DNA from: Rhodanobacter_A agri
GTDB lineage: Bacteria > Pseudomonadota > Gammaproteobacteria > Xanthomonadales > Rhodanobacteraceae
Length of the DNA: 64,000 bases
Direction: 5' to 3'
NCBI RefSeq assembly: GCF_044904705.1
Contig: NZ_JADIKL010000004.1
Coordinates: forward strand, 372,001-436,000
Shown here: positions 15,108-23,651 of the stretch, piece by piece
How the letters are laid out: each line of letters opens with the position of its first letter
Position numbering within the stretch: the stretch's first letter is position 1
The notes under the pieces: generated by a model
The model's database searches: none
What the model was told of the DNA's origin: nothing
What the model saw: the letters and a program-made list of their open reading frames with translations, nothing else
Position numbers and translations under genes: made by a program

Positions 15108-18068
15108 ATGACCCAGGATTACAAGAGCACCATCAACCTGCCGCAGACGGATTTCCCGATGCGCGGCGACCTGCCCAAGCGCGAGCCGGGCTGGCTGGCC
15201 GAGTGGGAGCAGGTCGGGCGCTATGCGCAGATCCAGGCCAGGACCGCCGGCCGCGACAAGGCCTTCGTGCTGCACGACGGCCCGCCTTACGCGAACGGCG
15301 CGATCCACATCGGCCACGCGGTCAACAAGATCCTCAAGGACATGGTGGTGCGCTCTAAGCTGCTGGCCGGGCATCGCGCACCCTACGTGCCGGGCTGGGA
15401 CTGCCACGGCCTGCCGATCGAGATCGCGGTGGAGAAGCAGCACGGCAAGCCGGGCGAGAAGCTCGACGCGCGCGCATTCCGCCAGAAGTGCCGCGAATAC
15501 GCCGCCGAACAGATCGACACCCAGCGCGCCGGCTTCAAGCGCCTGGGGGTGCTGGGCGACTGGGAAAACCCGTACCGCACGATGGACTTCAAGTACGAGG
15601 CCGACATGGTGCGTGCCTTGTCGCGCATCGTCGCCAACGGCCACGTGGTGCGCGGCGCCAAGCCGGTGTACTGGTGCTTCGACTGCGGTTCGGCGCTGGC
15701 CGAGGCGGAAATCGAATACGGCGACAAGGTCTCGCCGGCAGTGGACGTGGCCTATGACGCGGTCGATCCCACAGCGCTGGCCGCGGCGTTCGGCGTGGAT
15801 GCGGGCGACGCCATCGTCGCCGTGCCGATCTGGACCACCACGCCCTGGACGCTGCCGGAAAGCCAGGCGGTGTCGTTGGGTGCGGAACTCGAATACGCCC
15901 TGGTCGAAGGCCCCGCGCGCGGCGGCAGGCGCGTGCTGCTGGTGATCGCCGCTGCGCTGGTCGACAAGGCGCTGGCCCGCTATTCCCCTCTCCCTCCGGG
16001 AGAGGGTGCCCGAAGGGCGGGAGAGGGTACGGGCGGAGCGCAGCATTCCGGCTCCGCCGAACCCTCACCCCCAACCCCTCTCCCGAAGGGAGAGGGGAGG
16101 GTGTTGGGCCACGCCGTTGGCGCCACGCTCAATGGCGTGAAGCTGCACCGCCCGTTCTACGACCGCGTCGTGCCGGTCATCCTCGGCGAGCACGTCAGCG
16201 CCGAGGACGGTACCGGCGCGGTGCACACCTCGCCCGACCACGGCGTCGAGGACTTCGTGGTCGGCCGTGAGAACGGCATCGGCCTGCTCAACTACATCGG
16301 CGCGCGCGGCACCTACCGCGACGACACGCCCAAGGCCGGCGAACTCGACCTGGCCGGCATGCACGTGTGGAAGGCCAACGACGCCATCGTCGAGCTGCTG
16401 CGCACGCGCGGCGTGCTGCTGGCGCACGCGAAGATCGAACACAGCTACCCGAACTGCTGGCGCCACAAGACGCCGGTGATCTTCCGCGCTACGCCGCAGT
16501 GGTTCATCGGCATGGAGCAGGCTGGCCTGCGTGCCACCGCGATGAAGTCGATCAAGGACGTGCGCTGGGTGCCGGGCTGGGGCGAGGAGCGCATCGCCGG
16601 CATGGTGGCCGGTCGCCCGGACTGGTGCATCAGCCGCCAACGCACCTGGGGCGTGCCGATCGCGCTGTTCGTGCACAAGGCGACGCAGGAGCCGCATCCC
16701 GATTCCGTGGCGCTGATGGAACAAGTGGCCAAGCGCATGGAGCAGGGCGGCATCGACGCGTGGTACGACCTCGATCCGGCCGAGCTGCTGGGCGACCAGG
16801 CGAAGGACTACGACAAGGTCACCGACGTGCTCGACGTGTGGTTCGACTCCGGCGTCACCCACTTCGGCGTGATCGGCCAGCGTCCCGAGCTGCAGCAGGG
16901 CAGTGCGTCGCAGTACAAGGTGATGTACCTCGAAGGCTCCGACCAGCACCGCGGCTGGTTCCAGTCCTCGCTGCTCACCTCGGCGGCGATCCACGGCCGC
17001 GCGCCCTACGACGACGTGCTCACCCACGGCTTCACCGTGGACGCCTCGGGCCGCAAGATGTCCAAGTCGCTGGGCAACGTGGTGGCGCCGCAGAAGGTGA
17101 TGGACACACTGGGCGCCGACGTGCTGCGCCTGTGGGTGGCCTCGGCCGACTACCGCAACGAGATGAGCGTCTCCGACGAGATCCTCAAGCGCGTGTCGGA
17201 TGGCTACCGCCGCCTGCGCAACACCGCGCGCTTCCTGCTCGGCAACCTCGACGGCTTCGATCCGGCGAAGCACCTGGTAAAGGTGGAAGACAGCCTGCCG
17301 CTCGACCAATGGGCGGTGCAGCAGGCCTACGACGTGCAGCAGGCGGTGGTCGCCGCCTATGAGCGCTACGACTTCCCCGAGGTGGTGGCGCGCGTGCAGA
17401 ACTTCTGCACCAACGAGATGGGCGCGCTCTATCTCGATATCACCAAAGACCGCCTGTACACCATGCCCACCGACAGCCACGGCCGGCGCAGCGCGCAGAG
17501 CGCGATGTACCGCATCGCCGAGGCGCTGGTGCGCTGGCTGGCGCCTATACTCGGTTTCACCACCGAGGAGATCTGGCAGGCGCTGCCCGGTCAGCGCAGC
17601 GAGAGCGTGCTGTTCGAGACCTGGTACGACGGTCTGGCCGCCACCCAGGCTTCGCCCGAGCAGCGGCGCTGGTGGGCCGACCTGTTGGCGATCCGCGACA
17701 GCGCCGCGCGCGTGCTCGAAGGCATGCGCAAGGCCGAGCAGATCGGCGCCGCACTGGAGGCGAAGCTGGCGATCCATGCCGACGAGGCGACGGTGGCGCG
17801 CTACACACCGGCGCTGAACGAGCTGCGCTTCTTCTTCATCACCTCCGACGTGCGCCTGGATAAGGCCGGTGGCCAGCCGGACGACGCCGTGCTCACCGAG
17901 CTGGAAGGGGCCGACGTATGGGTCTCGGCCACCGTCAGCGGGGCCGCCAAGTGCGTGCGCTGCTGGCACCGCCGCGACGACGTGGGCCACCACGCCGACC
18001 ACCCGGAACTCTGCGGGCGTTGCGTCAGCAACGTGGAAGGACCGGGCGAGACGCGGCGCTGGTTCTGA
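15108..18068 (+). CDS. ileS: Isoleucine--tRNA ligase with in-frame REP insertion
   Basis: A 986-aa class I synthetase charging tRNA-Ile, longer than the 938-aa E. coli enzyme. HIGH is at 67-70, KMSKS at about 650-654, the editing-domain motif GTGAVHTSPDHGVEDF is present, and the C-terminal zinc site reads CVRCWH...CGRCVSN. Residues about 293-330, translated from 15985-16098, are Gly/Pro/Glu-rich and encoded by a double-hairpin REP element inserted in frame in the editing (CP1) domain, where E. coli IleS has a short loop. ATG 15108 (MTQDYKSTINLP) matches the family start, with AAGAGG 11 nt upstream. lspA and ispH follow. Confidence 0.95.
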   Translation: MTQDYKSTINLPQTDFPMRGDLPKREPGWLAEWEQVGRYAQIQARTAGRDKAFVLHDGPPYANGAIHIGHAVNKILKDMVVRSKLLAGHRAPYVPGWDCHGLPIEIAVEKQHGKPGEKLDARAFRQKCREYAAEQIDTQRAGFKRLGVLGDWENPYRTMDFKYEADMVRALSRIVANGHVVRGAKPVYWCFDCGSALAEAEIEYGDKVSPAVDVAYDAVDPTALAAAFGVDAGDAIVAVPIWTTTPWTLPESQAVSLGAELEYALVEGPARGGRRVLLVIAAALVDKALARYSPLPPGEGARRAGEGTGGAQHSGSAEPSPPTPLPKGEGRVLGHAVGATLNGVKLHRPFYDRVVPVILGEHVSAEDGTGAVHTSPDHGVEDFVVGRENGIGLLNYIGARGTYRDDTPKAGELDLAGMHVWKANDAIVELLRTRGVLLAHAKIEHSYPNCWRHKTPVIFRATPQWFIGMEQAGLRATAMKSIKDVRWVPGWGEERIAGMVAGRPDWCISRQRTWGVPIALFVHKATQEPHPDSVALMEQVAKRMEQGGIDAWYDLDPAELLGDQAKDYDKVTDVLDVWFDSGVTHFGVIGQRPELQQGSASQYKVMYLEGSDQHRGWFQSSLLTSAAIHGRAPYDDVLTHGFTVDASGRKMSKSLGNVVAPQKVMDTLGADVLRLWVASADYRNEMSVSDEILKRVSDGYRRLRNTARFLLGNLDGFDPAKHLVKVEDSLPLDQWAVQQAYDVQQAVVAAYERYDFPEVVARVQNFCTNEMGALYLDITKDRLYTMPTDSHGRRSAQSAMYRIAEALVRWLAPILGFTTEEIWQALPGQRSESVLFETWYDGLAATQASPEQRRWWADLLAIRDSAARVLEGMRKAEQIGAALEAKLAIHADEATVARYTPALNELRFFFITSDVRLDKAGGQPDDAVLTELEGADVWVSATVSGAAKCVRCWHRRDDVGHHADHPELCGRCVSNVEGPGETRRWF
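15985..16098. repeat. REP double-hairpin element inside ileS
   Basis: CCCTCTCCCTCCGGGAGAGGG at the left and CCCCTCTCCCGAAGGGAGAGGGG at the right form two hairpins around a variable middle (GGTACGGGC...CCGAACCCTCACCCCCAA). It is the same architecture as the intergenic copy at 11659-11774 and the copy in icmF. It is about 114 bp, a multiple of three, and the reading frame remains open through it. Confidence 0.85.
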
Positions 18069-18080
18069 CCTGAAAATATC

Positions 18081-18173
18081 CCGTTCGCCCTGAGCGTAGG
18101 CCCGCAGGGCCGAAGTGGAAGGGGCGTGGTGCGTGGCCCTTCGACTTCGCTGCGCTACGCTCAGGGTGAACGG
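18081..18173. repeat. Inverted-repeat (REP-like) element between ileS and lspA
   Basis: 19-bp arms at 18081-18099 (CCGTTCGCCCTGAGCGTAG) and 18155-18173 (CTACGCTCAGGGTGAACGG) differ at one position, and the inner region can also pair (GGGCC-GAAG with CTTC-GAC). A 93-bp hairpin-forming repeat fills almost the whole gap between ileS and lspA and would be in their common mRNA. Confidence 0.75.
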
Positions 18174-18201
18174 CAATGAACGGATGACCCTGGCTGAATC
18201 C

Positions 18202-18702
18202 ATGACCACCAAACCCAACGCGCTCCCCTGGCTGCTGCTTTCCGCCGTCGTCATCGTCCTCGACCAGCTCAGCAAGTGGTGGGCGCTGGCCGCGCTGCAG
18301 CCGGCGGGCCTGCCGCACCCGGTCATTCCGGGCTTCATGAACTGGACGCTGGCTTACAATCCCGGCGCCGCCTTCAGCTTCCTCGCCTGGGGCAACGGCT
18401 GGCAGCGCTGGTTCTTCGTGGCGCTGGCGCTGATCATCAGCGCGGTGCTGGTGGCGTGGCTCTCGCGCACCTTGCGGCGCGACTGGCGCACTGCGCTGCC
18501 GCTGTCGCTGGTCATCGGCGGCGCGCTTGGCAACCTGATCGACCGTTTGCACGCGGCCCAGGTCACTGACTTCGTCGACGTGTATTTCGGCAATTGGCAC
18601 TACCCGGTGTTCAATCTTGCCGATTGCGGCATCACCGTGGGGGCCGTGCTGCTGGTGGCGTTCGGCCTGTTCGGCGGCAAGGGGCAGGGCGGCGTGCGAT
18701 AA
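18202..18702 (+). CDS. lspA: Prolipoprotein signal peptidase (signal peptidase II)
   Basis: A 166-aa inner-membrane aspartyl protease that removes signal peptides from lipoproteins. Four hydrophobic segments are visible, with family motifs LDQLSKWW, NPGAAFSFL, GNLIDRL and FNLADCGI; the catalytic aspartates are those of NLIDRL and NLAD. ATG 18202 (MTTKPNALPW) gives the usual length. An in-frame ATG at 18184 would add six residues, and the frame further upstream runs into the repeat. It belongs to ileS-lspA-ispH. The FKBP gene fkpB that lies here in E. coli is absent. Confidence 0.95.
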   Translation: MTTKPNALPWLLLSAVVIVLDQLSKWWALAALQPAGLPHPVIPGFMNWTLAYNPGAAFSFLAWGNGWQRWFFVALALIISAVLVAWLSRTLRRDWRTALPLSLVIGGALGNLIDRLHAAQVTDFVDVYFGNWHYPVFNLADCGITVGAVLLVAFGLFGGKGQGGVR

Positions 18703-18730
18703 TCCGCGCTTGCCTGTCGCCGGTTCGTCC

Positions 18731-19690
18731 ATGGATATCCTGCTCGCCAATCCCCGTGGTTTCTGCGCCGGCGTCGACCGCGCCATCGCCATCGTCGAAC
18801 GGGCGCTGGAGTCGTATGGCGCGCCGATCTACGTGCGCCACGAGGTGGTGCACAACCGCTACGTGGTGGACAAGCTGCGCCACGACGGCGCGGTGTTCGT
18901 GGAGGAGCTGCACGAGGTGCCCGACGGCGCCACGGTGATCTTCAGCGCCCACGGCGTCTCCAAGGCCGTGCGCGAAGAGGCCGAGCAGCGCGACCTCAAG
19001 GTCTTCGACGCCACTTGCCCGCTGGTCACCAAGGTGCATATGGAAGTCGCGCGGCTGGGGCGCATCGGCCGCAGCGTGGTGCTGATCGGCCATGCCGGCC
19101 ACCCCGAGGTGGAAGGCACGATGGGCCAATGGAATGCCACCAACAGCGGCGAGATCCTGCTGGTGGAGTCGGTGGATGACGTGGCGGAGCTGGTACCGCG
19201 CTTCCCGCATCTGCTGTCCTACGTCACCCAGACCACGCTGTCGGTGGACGACACCAAGGCGATCATCGCCGCGCTGCGCGCGAAATTCTCCGACATCGAG
19301 GGGCCGCGCAAGGACGACATCTGCTATGCCACGCAGAACCGCCAGGACGCCGTGCGCCGGCTGGCCGACGCGGTGGACCTGATGCTGGTGGTCGGCTCGG
19401 TCAACAGCTCCAATTCCAACCGCCTGCGCGAGCTGGCCGAGAAGCAGGGCGTGCGCGCCTACTTGATCGACGGCGCCGAGCACATCGATCGCGCGTGGCT
19501 GGAAGGCGTGGCCCGCATCGGCCTCACCGCCGGCGCCTCCGCACCCGAGAAACTGGTGCGCGACGTGATCGCCCGCCTGCAATCCTGGGGCGCTGGGGCG
19601 GTGCACGAACTGGACGGCGAGGCGGAAACCATCACCTTCGCCCTGCCGAAGGAGCTGCGTGTGCTGGAAAGCGGCCCGGCGGCGGACTGA
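18731..19690 (+). CDS. ispH: 4-hydroxy-3-methylbut-2-enyl diphosphate reductase
   Basis: A 319-aa Fe-S enzyme for the last step of the MEP isoprenoid pathway, making IPP and DMAPP. It begins MDILLANPRGFCAGVDRAI with cluster ligand Cys12. DATCPLVTKVH carries the second Cys and the DICYATQ region is further on. IGHAGHPEVEGTMGQ and VGSVNSSNSNRL are family signatures. ATG 18731 is the conserved start; a GATAAT sequence at 18698-18703 overlapping the lspA stop could be a -10 box, without a good -35. Confidence 0.96.
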   Translation: MDILLANPRGFCAGVDRAIAIVERALESYGAPIYVRHEVVHNRYVVDKLRHDGAVFVEELHEVPDGATVIFSAHGVSKAVREEAEQRDLKVFDATCPLVTKVHMEVARLGRIGRSVVLIGHAGHPEVEGTMGQWNATNSGEILLVESVDDVAELVPRFPHLLSYVTQTTLSVDDTKAIIAALRAKFSDIEGPRKDDICYATQNRQDAVRRLADAVDLMLVVGSVNSSNSNRLRELAEKQGVRAYLIDGAEHIDRAWLEGVARIGLTAGASAPEKLVRDVIARLQSWGAGAVHELDGEAETITFALPKELRVLESGPAAD

Positions 19691-19740
19691 TCCGGCTTGC
19701 GCCCCATCCGGCCGCCCCGTAAACTTCGCGGCTCGCCATC

Positions 19741-19816
19741 GCCGGAATAGCTCAGTTGGTAGAGCGGCGCATTCGTAATGCGTAGGTCGCAGGTTCGACT
19801 CCTGTTTCCGGCACCA
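19741..19816 (+). tRNA. tRNA-Thr (anticodon CGT)
   Basis: A 76-nt cloverleaf. The acceptor GCCGGAA pairs with TTCCGGC, the D-arm is GCTCAGTTGGTAGAGC, and the anticodon loop TTCGTAA has CGT at 19774-19776, so it reads ACG codons. The T-arm is GCAGGTTCGACTCCTG-type and CCA is encoded. It is followed 10 bp later by a terminator. Confidence 0.97.
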
Positions 19817-19826
19817 TATTTCGAAT

Positions 19827-19870
19827 AAAAACAGCGGCATGCGCATATCAGCGTCTGCCGCTGTTTTTAT
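19827..19870 (+). terminator. Rho-independent terminator after tRNA-Thr
   Basis: AAAAACAGCGGCA (19827-19839) pairs with TGCCGCTGTTTTT (19856-19868), giving a 13-bp stem with a 16-nt loop and a T-rich 3' side. Confidence 0.85.
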
Positions 19871-20062
19871 TTGCATCCCACGAGGGCCACGGTTTGTGTG
19901 GCCAATCTGTGGCGACGGCGGCCCCGCGTTGTACCCGCTTGCAAAGGTGTATGCGACAAAGCGATGCAGTCGCCAGGCAAGAGGCAAGTGCTACATTGCC
20001 AGCCCTGTTCTCCGCTTCTTCCGGTCGATTGCGTGTTGCGACGTAAGGCCAAGCGACAACCC

Positions 20063-20410
20063 ATGGCCTGGCTGGCCTGGCTGGCCATGGCGCTGCTGCT
20101 CGTGGCGCCGCTGGTATCGCGTGTCCTGCCGGCATCGACACCGGTGACGCACGCCATGATGGGCGGAGTTTGTCCGCATGGCATGGCGTATGCCGGCCAT
20201 GCGTCCAGGCAACCCGGTGAGAAGAGTCCGACGGATTGCTGTGGCTACTGCGTGCTGCTCGGACAGCAGTCGCTGCTGGCTGCGCACGCCATCCTTTACC
20301 TGTTGCCTGCAGCACCGCGCGAAGCCGTTGCAGCGGCCTATCAGGTGCCATCGCTTGAACCGCCGGCCCGCCTCTGGGCCCGACCACGCGGCCCTCCATA
20401 CCAGGCTTGA
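20063..20410 (+). CDS. DUF2946-type small Cys-containing membrane protein
   Basis: A 115-aa protein of DUF2946 character. An N-terminal hydrophobic segment (MAWLAWLAMALLLVAPLVSRVLP) is followed by CPHGMAYAGHA and the family hallmark DCCGYCVLLGQQ, then a second hydrophobic stretch (LLAAHAILYLLPAA). The Cys/His/Met pairs suggest metal binding, and relatives are often found beside copper-responsive genes. ATG 20063 is chosen; a GTG at 20033 (VLRRKAKRQPMAW) is also possible and would add a basic N-region. The start of a plus-strand group with a beta-barrel protein and a thioredoxin-like protein. Confidence 0.6.
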   Translation: MAWLAWLAMALLLVAPLVSRVLPASTPVTHAMMGGVCPHGMAYAGHASRQPGEKSPTDCCGYCVLLGQQSLLAAHAILYLLPAAPREAVAAAYQVPSLEPPARLWARPRGPPYQA

Positions 20411-20590
20411 GCTTCTCTGGCATGCGTCTGCGCCGATCCGGCGTCGGGCCGATGCTTTTCATCTCCACCCGTGTCGTCGCGCACCGACCATCGCATGCCA
20501 TCGCATGCGCCCCGGATGCCGGCGCACGCAAGCCCATTTCCAGCGCGCGAACCGTACGACGTTCGCCGCGCGTTTCAAGGCCGGATCTTC

Positions 20591-21694
20591 ATGCGCCACA
20601 CATCATCATCGTCTCGCACGCCATCGCTGCGTCGCTCGCCGCGGCATACTGCAGCGCCTGGTGCGGCATTCTTGCTTGCCGCAGCCTGCATGCCCCAGCT
20701 TGCCCACGCCTGTGCCACGTGCGGATGCACGTTGAGCACGGATGCCGCCACGGGCTATTCGACCGCCAGCGGCTGGCGGATCAACGTCGACTACACCTAT
20801 ATCGATCAGAGCCAGCTTCGTCATGGCGGCAGCAAGGCGTCGCCCGAACAAGTGGTCGATCAGCCCTCCGATCCGTCGCTGGGCGGCGGGGAGATCGAAA
20901 AGGGGACCACCAATCGCTATATCAACATCGGCGCGACGTATCGCTTCAATGCCGACTGGGGCGTGTCGCTCGTCGTGCCGTATGTCATCCGCGACCACGA
21001 CACCTACGGCACACAACTGGCGCCGTACACACCCGGCGAGAGCGCGCCTGACCAGATCAGCGGCGCCCATGTGGCCGGCATCGGCGACGTCAAGGTGATC
21101 GGCAGCTACCAGGGCTTCCTGCCCACGCACAATTTCGGCATCCAGTTCGGCGTCAAGCTGCCCACCGGGAACTATGGCGGCCAGACCGGCGATGGCGCGT
21201 TCGTCGGTCAGCCCGTGACATTCCATTCGGGCCCGGGCCTCGGCCAGTCGCTGGACAGCAGCCTGCAGGCGGGTACGGGCAGCACCGACCTCATCGTCGG
21301 CGCCTATTACTTCCAGCCCGTGAGCCAGAATTTCGACATGTTCGTGAATGGGCAGTTCCAGGCGGCAGTAAGCGAGAAGATGGATAGACCGGGCGCCAAC
21401 TTCCGGCCGGGCAATCTGGCTTCCGCCAGCTTCGGCCTGCGCTACGAAGCCCATGCGGACTGGGTGCCGCAGCTGCAGGTCAACGTGTTCCATCGCAGCG
21501 CCGACCAGGGCGCCTTCGCCGATACGCCCGATACGGCCGGCACGGTGGTCTATCTCAGCCCCGGCATCAGCGCCAGCTTGACCCGGAACCTGCAGTTCTA
21601 TGCTTTCGTGCAGCTGCCCGTGTACAGCCATCTACAGGGATACCAATTGTTCCCGCGCTGGACGGGCACGGTTGGCCTGAGCATGCAACTGTAA
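20591..21694 (+). CDS. Outer-membrane beta-barrel protein with CATCGC motif
   Basis: A 367-aa predicted exported protein. Basic N-region, hydrophobic AAPGAAFLLAAACMP, cleavage near AHA, and directly after it the mature N-terminus ACATCGCTLSTD with a CxxCxC cluster. The rest alternates aromatic and polar residues in amphipathic strands (YINIGATYRFNADWGVSLVVPY, and a C-terminal WTGTVGLSMQL ending in a hydrophobic residue), as in transporter-like barrels. The start MRHTSSSSRT is at 20591; 40 codons upstream are open but not signal-like. The combination with a TlpA-like protein and a DUF2946 protein suggests envelope metal or thiol chemistry; the function is unknown. Confidence 0.65.
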   Translation: MRHTSSSSRTPSLRRSPRHTAAPGAAFLLAAACMPQLAHACATCGCTLSTDAATGYSTASGWRINVDYTYIDQSQLRHGGSKASPEQVVDQPSDPSLGGGEIEKGTTNRYINIGATYRFNADWGVSLVVPYVIRDHDTYGTQLAPYTPGESAPDQISGAHVAGIGDVKVIGSYQGFLPTHNFGIQFGVKLPTGNYGGQTGDGAFVGQPVTFHSGPGLGQSLDSSLQAGTGSTDLIVGAYYFQPVSQNFDMFVNGQFQAAVSEKMDRPGANFRPGNLASASFGLRYEAHADWVPQLQVNVFHRSADQGAFADTPDTAGTVVYLSPGISASLTRNLQFYAFVQLPVYSHLQGYQLFPRWTGTVGLSMQL

Positions 21695-21707
21695 GCAACG
21701 TTGGTTT

Positions 21708-21735
21708 GGACGTGCCTGCCAAGGCAGGCATGTCC
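21708..21735. other. Hairpin between barrel protein and TlpA genes
   Basis: GGACGTGCCTGCC-AA-GGCAGGCATGTCC is a near-perfect 13-bp stem in the 58-bp gap. It has no T-run, so it could be an mRNA processing or attenuation structure. Confidence 0.4.
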
Positions 21736-21752
21736 ATGTCAGGACGATCCCC

Positions 21753-22286
21753 ATGGCCTTGTTCTCCATGACCCCTCTTCGCTGCGTCGCCGTCGCCTGC
21801 CTGTTGTGCGTACTCGGCATGTCGCCCGTGTCCGCGAACGACCTCCGCGTAGGCCAGCCCGCCCCCGACATCACGCTGGACACGCTGGACGGGCAGCACA
21901 TCGCCCTGCACGACCTCCGCGGAAAGACGGTAATCCTCACGTTCTGGGCAACCTGGTGCGTTCCATGCCGCGAAGAGTTGCCGCTGTTGTCGCGCTACGC
22001 CCGGGCGCACATGAGCGACGGCCTGGTCGTACTCGGATTCAGCCTCGACACACCCGATACGCTGGCACAGGTACGCCAGGTCGCATCAGGCCTGCACTTC
22101 GCGGTGGGCCTGCTTGGCGATGCGCACGTCCAGGGCTACGGGCGCATCTGGCACCTGCCCGTGAGCTTCGTCGTGGATCGCCACGGCGTGCTTGTGTACG
22201 ACGGCTGGAACGACAAGCAGCCGGCGTTGACGCGCGAACGGCTGGAACAGGTAGTTGCACCGCTGCTCGGGCCATCGCCTCGTTGA
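21753..22286 (+). CDS. TlpA-type periplasmic thiol-disulfide oxidoreductase
   Basis: A 177-aa thioredoxin-fold protein. The signal peptide (VACLLCVLGMSPVSA, residues about 13-28) is followed by the AhpC/TSA-type start VGQPAPDITLDTLDGQ, active-site WCVPC (Cys69/Cys72) and the cis-Pro region HLPVSFVVD. It probably reduces or shuffles disulfides in the periplasm. The preceding outer-membrane protein has a Cys-rich mature N-terminus that could be a substrate (inference). Downstream are 232 bp without a gene before the pilus operon. Confidence 0.88.
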   Translation: MALFSMTPLRCVAVACLLCVLGMSPVSANDLRVGQPAPDITLDTLDGQHIALHDLRGKTVILTFWATWCVPCREELPLLSRYARAHMSDGLVVLGFSLDTPDTLAQVRQVASGLHFAVGLLGDAHVQGYGRIWHLPVSFVVDRHGVLVYDGWNDKQPALTRERLEQVVAPLLGPSPR

Positions 22287-22464
22287 GGCGTGGGCCGGCC
22301 TGGACCGTGGACCCGCGGTGGTGGAAGCGCCGTGAGAGTGCGGACCCGGCAGCGTGTCGTGGCTTGCTGTGGGGGCGCTGGACTGGATATGTGACAGCGG
22401 CCAGGTTTTGCGGGGCCGGCTCGCCGCTTGTCGGCAAGTTCTTGCCGTTCGTCACCGCAAATAC

Positions 22465-22492
22465 TTGACGAAATAACTTGCGTCACTAACCT
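22465..22492 (+). promoter_or_regulatory. Possible promoter of the minor pilin operon
   Basis: TTGACG (22465-22470) and TAACCT (22487-22492), 16-bp spacing, lie 27 bp before the fimT start. The -10 is weak. Confidence 0.35.
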
Positions 22493-22518
22493 GCGATCTA
22501 CGGTCCAGGGGAGTGATC

Positions 22519-23142
22519 ATGCAAGTCCAGTCGCAGCCATCGGGCATTCTGCCGGGCGGGTCGCGCGGATGGCGTGCCATCCGCGGGCAGGCGTGGGGGC
22601 CGTGCGCCCGGCGCGGCTTCACCCTGGTCGAGCTGATGATCACCGTGGCCGTGGCGGCCGTGCTGCTGATGATCGCGGTGCCCAGTTTCAAGAACATCAC
22701 GCTTTCGAACCGGCTCAATACCGCCGCCAACGACCTGGTCAACGCGATCAACGTCGCGCGCATGGAGGCGGTCAAGCGCAACGCCAACACCCAGTTCTGC
22801 AGCAATTCGGCCAGCGCCAACACCAACGACGGGCTCGGCGGCGCCTGCGGCACGGAAGCCGGTGCGGTCCGGGCCATGCGCGGAAACGCAGTCGATGAGA
22901 ACCCGGTTCTCGCCGGTGTAGCCAGCCTAGGCCCGCCCATCCAGATCAACGGCAATCTGACTGCACTGCGTTTCAGCGCGCAGGGACAGGCGCGCAAGGC
23001 CGGCGATGCCACTTCTTTCGGCGATGTGGTGGCGGACATCTGCACCAGCCAGATGAGCCGCGACAACCATCGCGTGATCACCATGCGGGCGGGCTCGATC
23101 CTCGCCACCACGACCTCCAGTGGAGACTGCCCTTCGTCATGA
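22519..23142 (+). CDS. fimT: Type IV minor pilin, FimT/GspH family
   Basis: A 207-aa prepilin. A basic leader ends in RRG, cleaved before FTLVELMITVAVAAVLLMIAVPSF, the N-methylated hydrophobic helix with Glu5. The C-terminal domain carries a Cys pair, with the final Cys in TSSGDCPSS. It would prime type IV pilus assembly at the inner membrane. ATG 22519 has GGGGAG 6 nt upstream; a GTG at 22513 is a less likely start. First gene of fimT-pilV-pilW-pilX-pilY1-pilE, and its stop overlaps pilV. Confidence 0.88.
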   Translation: MQVQSQPSGILPGGSRGWRAIRGQAWGPCARRGFTLVELMITVAVAAVLLMIAVPSFKNITLSNRLNTAANDLVNAINVARMEAVKRNANTQFCSNSASANTNDGLGGACGTEAGAVRAMRGNAVDENPVLAGVASLGPPIQINGNLTALRFSAQGQARKAGDATSFGDVVADICTSQMSRDNHRVITMRAGSILATTTSSGDCPSS

Positions 23143-23651
23143 ACGACTCGATCGCGTCCGCGCGACAGGCGCGCTGCCATGTGCATTTCCGGAGCCACCA
23201 GACTGGTGTCGGTTTGATCGAGGTATTGGTGGCCGTGCTGGTGCTTTCGATTGCCTTCCTGGGCGTGGCGGCGCTGCAGGCAAGATCGCTCGCCACCACC
23301 AATAGCGCGATGGCGCGCAGCCTGGCCACCATCGCCAGCTATTCGATCCTCGACGCGATGCGCCTGGACATCGCCGCAGCCAGGGCGGGCAGCTACAACC
23401 GCAGCGCCGATTCGGCGGTCGTGGCCAACGCCTGCCCGGATGCCTCCGGGTCCTTGATCAACGACCAGCTCAACCAGTGGTGTGCCCAGCTCGGCCAGGG
23501 CCTTGGCATGGCGGCCACCACCACCGGGCAGATCGCCTGCTCGGATGCGGGTGTCACCGCCGACTGCACCGTCACCATCACCTTCGACGACAGCCGCGCC
23601 GGCACCGGGGGCAGCAATGTCCAGACCGTCGCCACTAGGGCCATGCTATGA
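23139..23651 (+). CDS. pilV: Type IV pilus minor pilin PilV
   Basis: A 170-aa prepilin with the PilV-type N-helix GVGLIEVLVAVLVLSIAFLG after a leader ending QTG, followed by AALQARSLATTNSAMARSLA, typical of PilV. It starts in an ATGA overlap with fimT and ends in an ATGA overlap with pilW, so the three are translationally coupled. It is part of the priming complex with PilW, PilX and PilY1. Confidence 0.9.
   Translation: MNDSIASARQARCHVHFRSHQTGVGLIEVLVAVLVLSIAFLGVAALQARSLATTNSAMARSLATIASYSILDAMRLDIAAARAGSYNRSADSAVVANACPDASGSLINDQLNQWCAQLGQGLGMAATTTGQIACSDAGVTADCTVTITFDDSRAGTGGSNVQTVATRAML

Noticed and set aside
16065..18338. 757-aa minus-strand ORF
   Set aside because: Antisense to ileS; it carries no recognisable domain.
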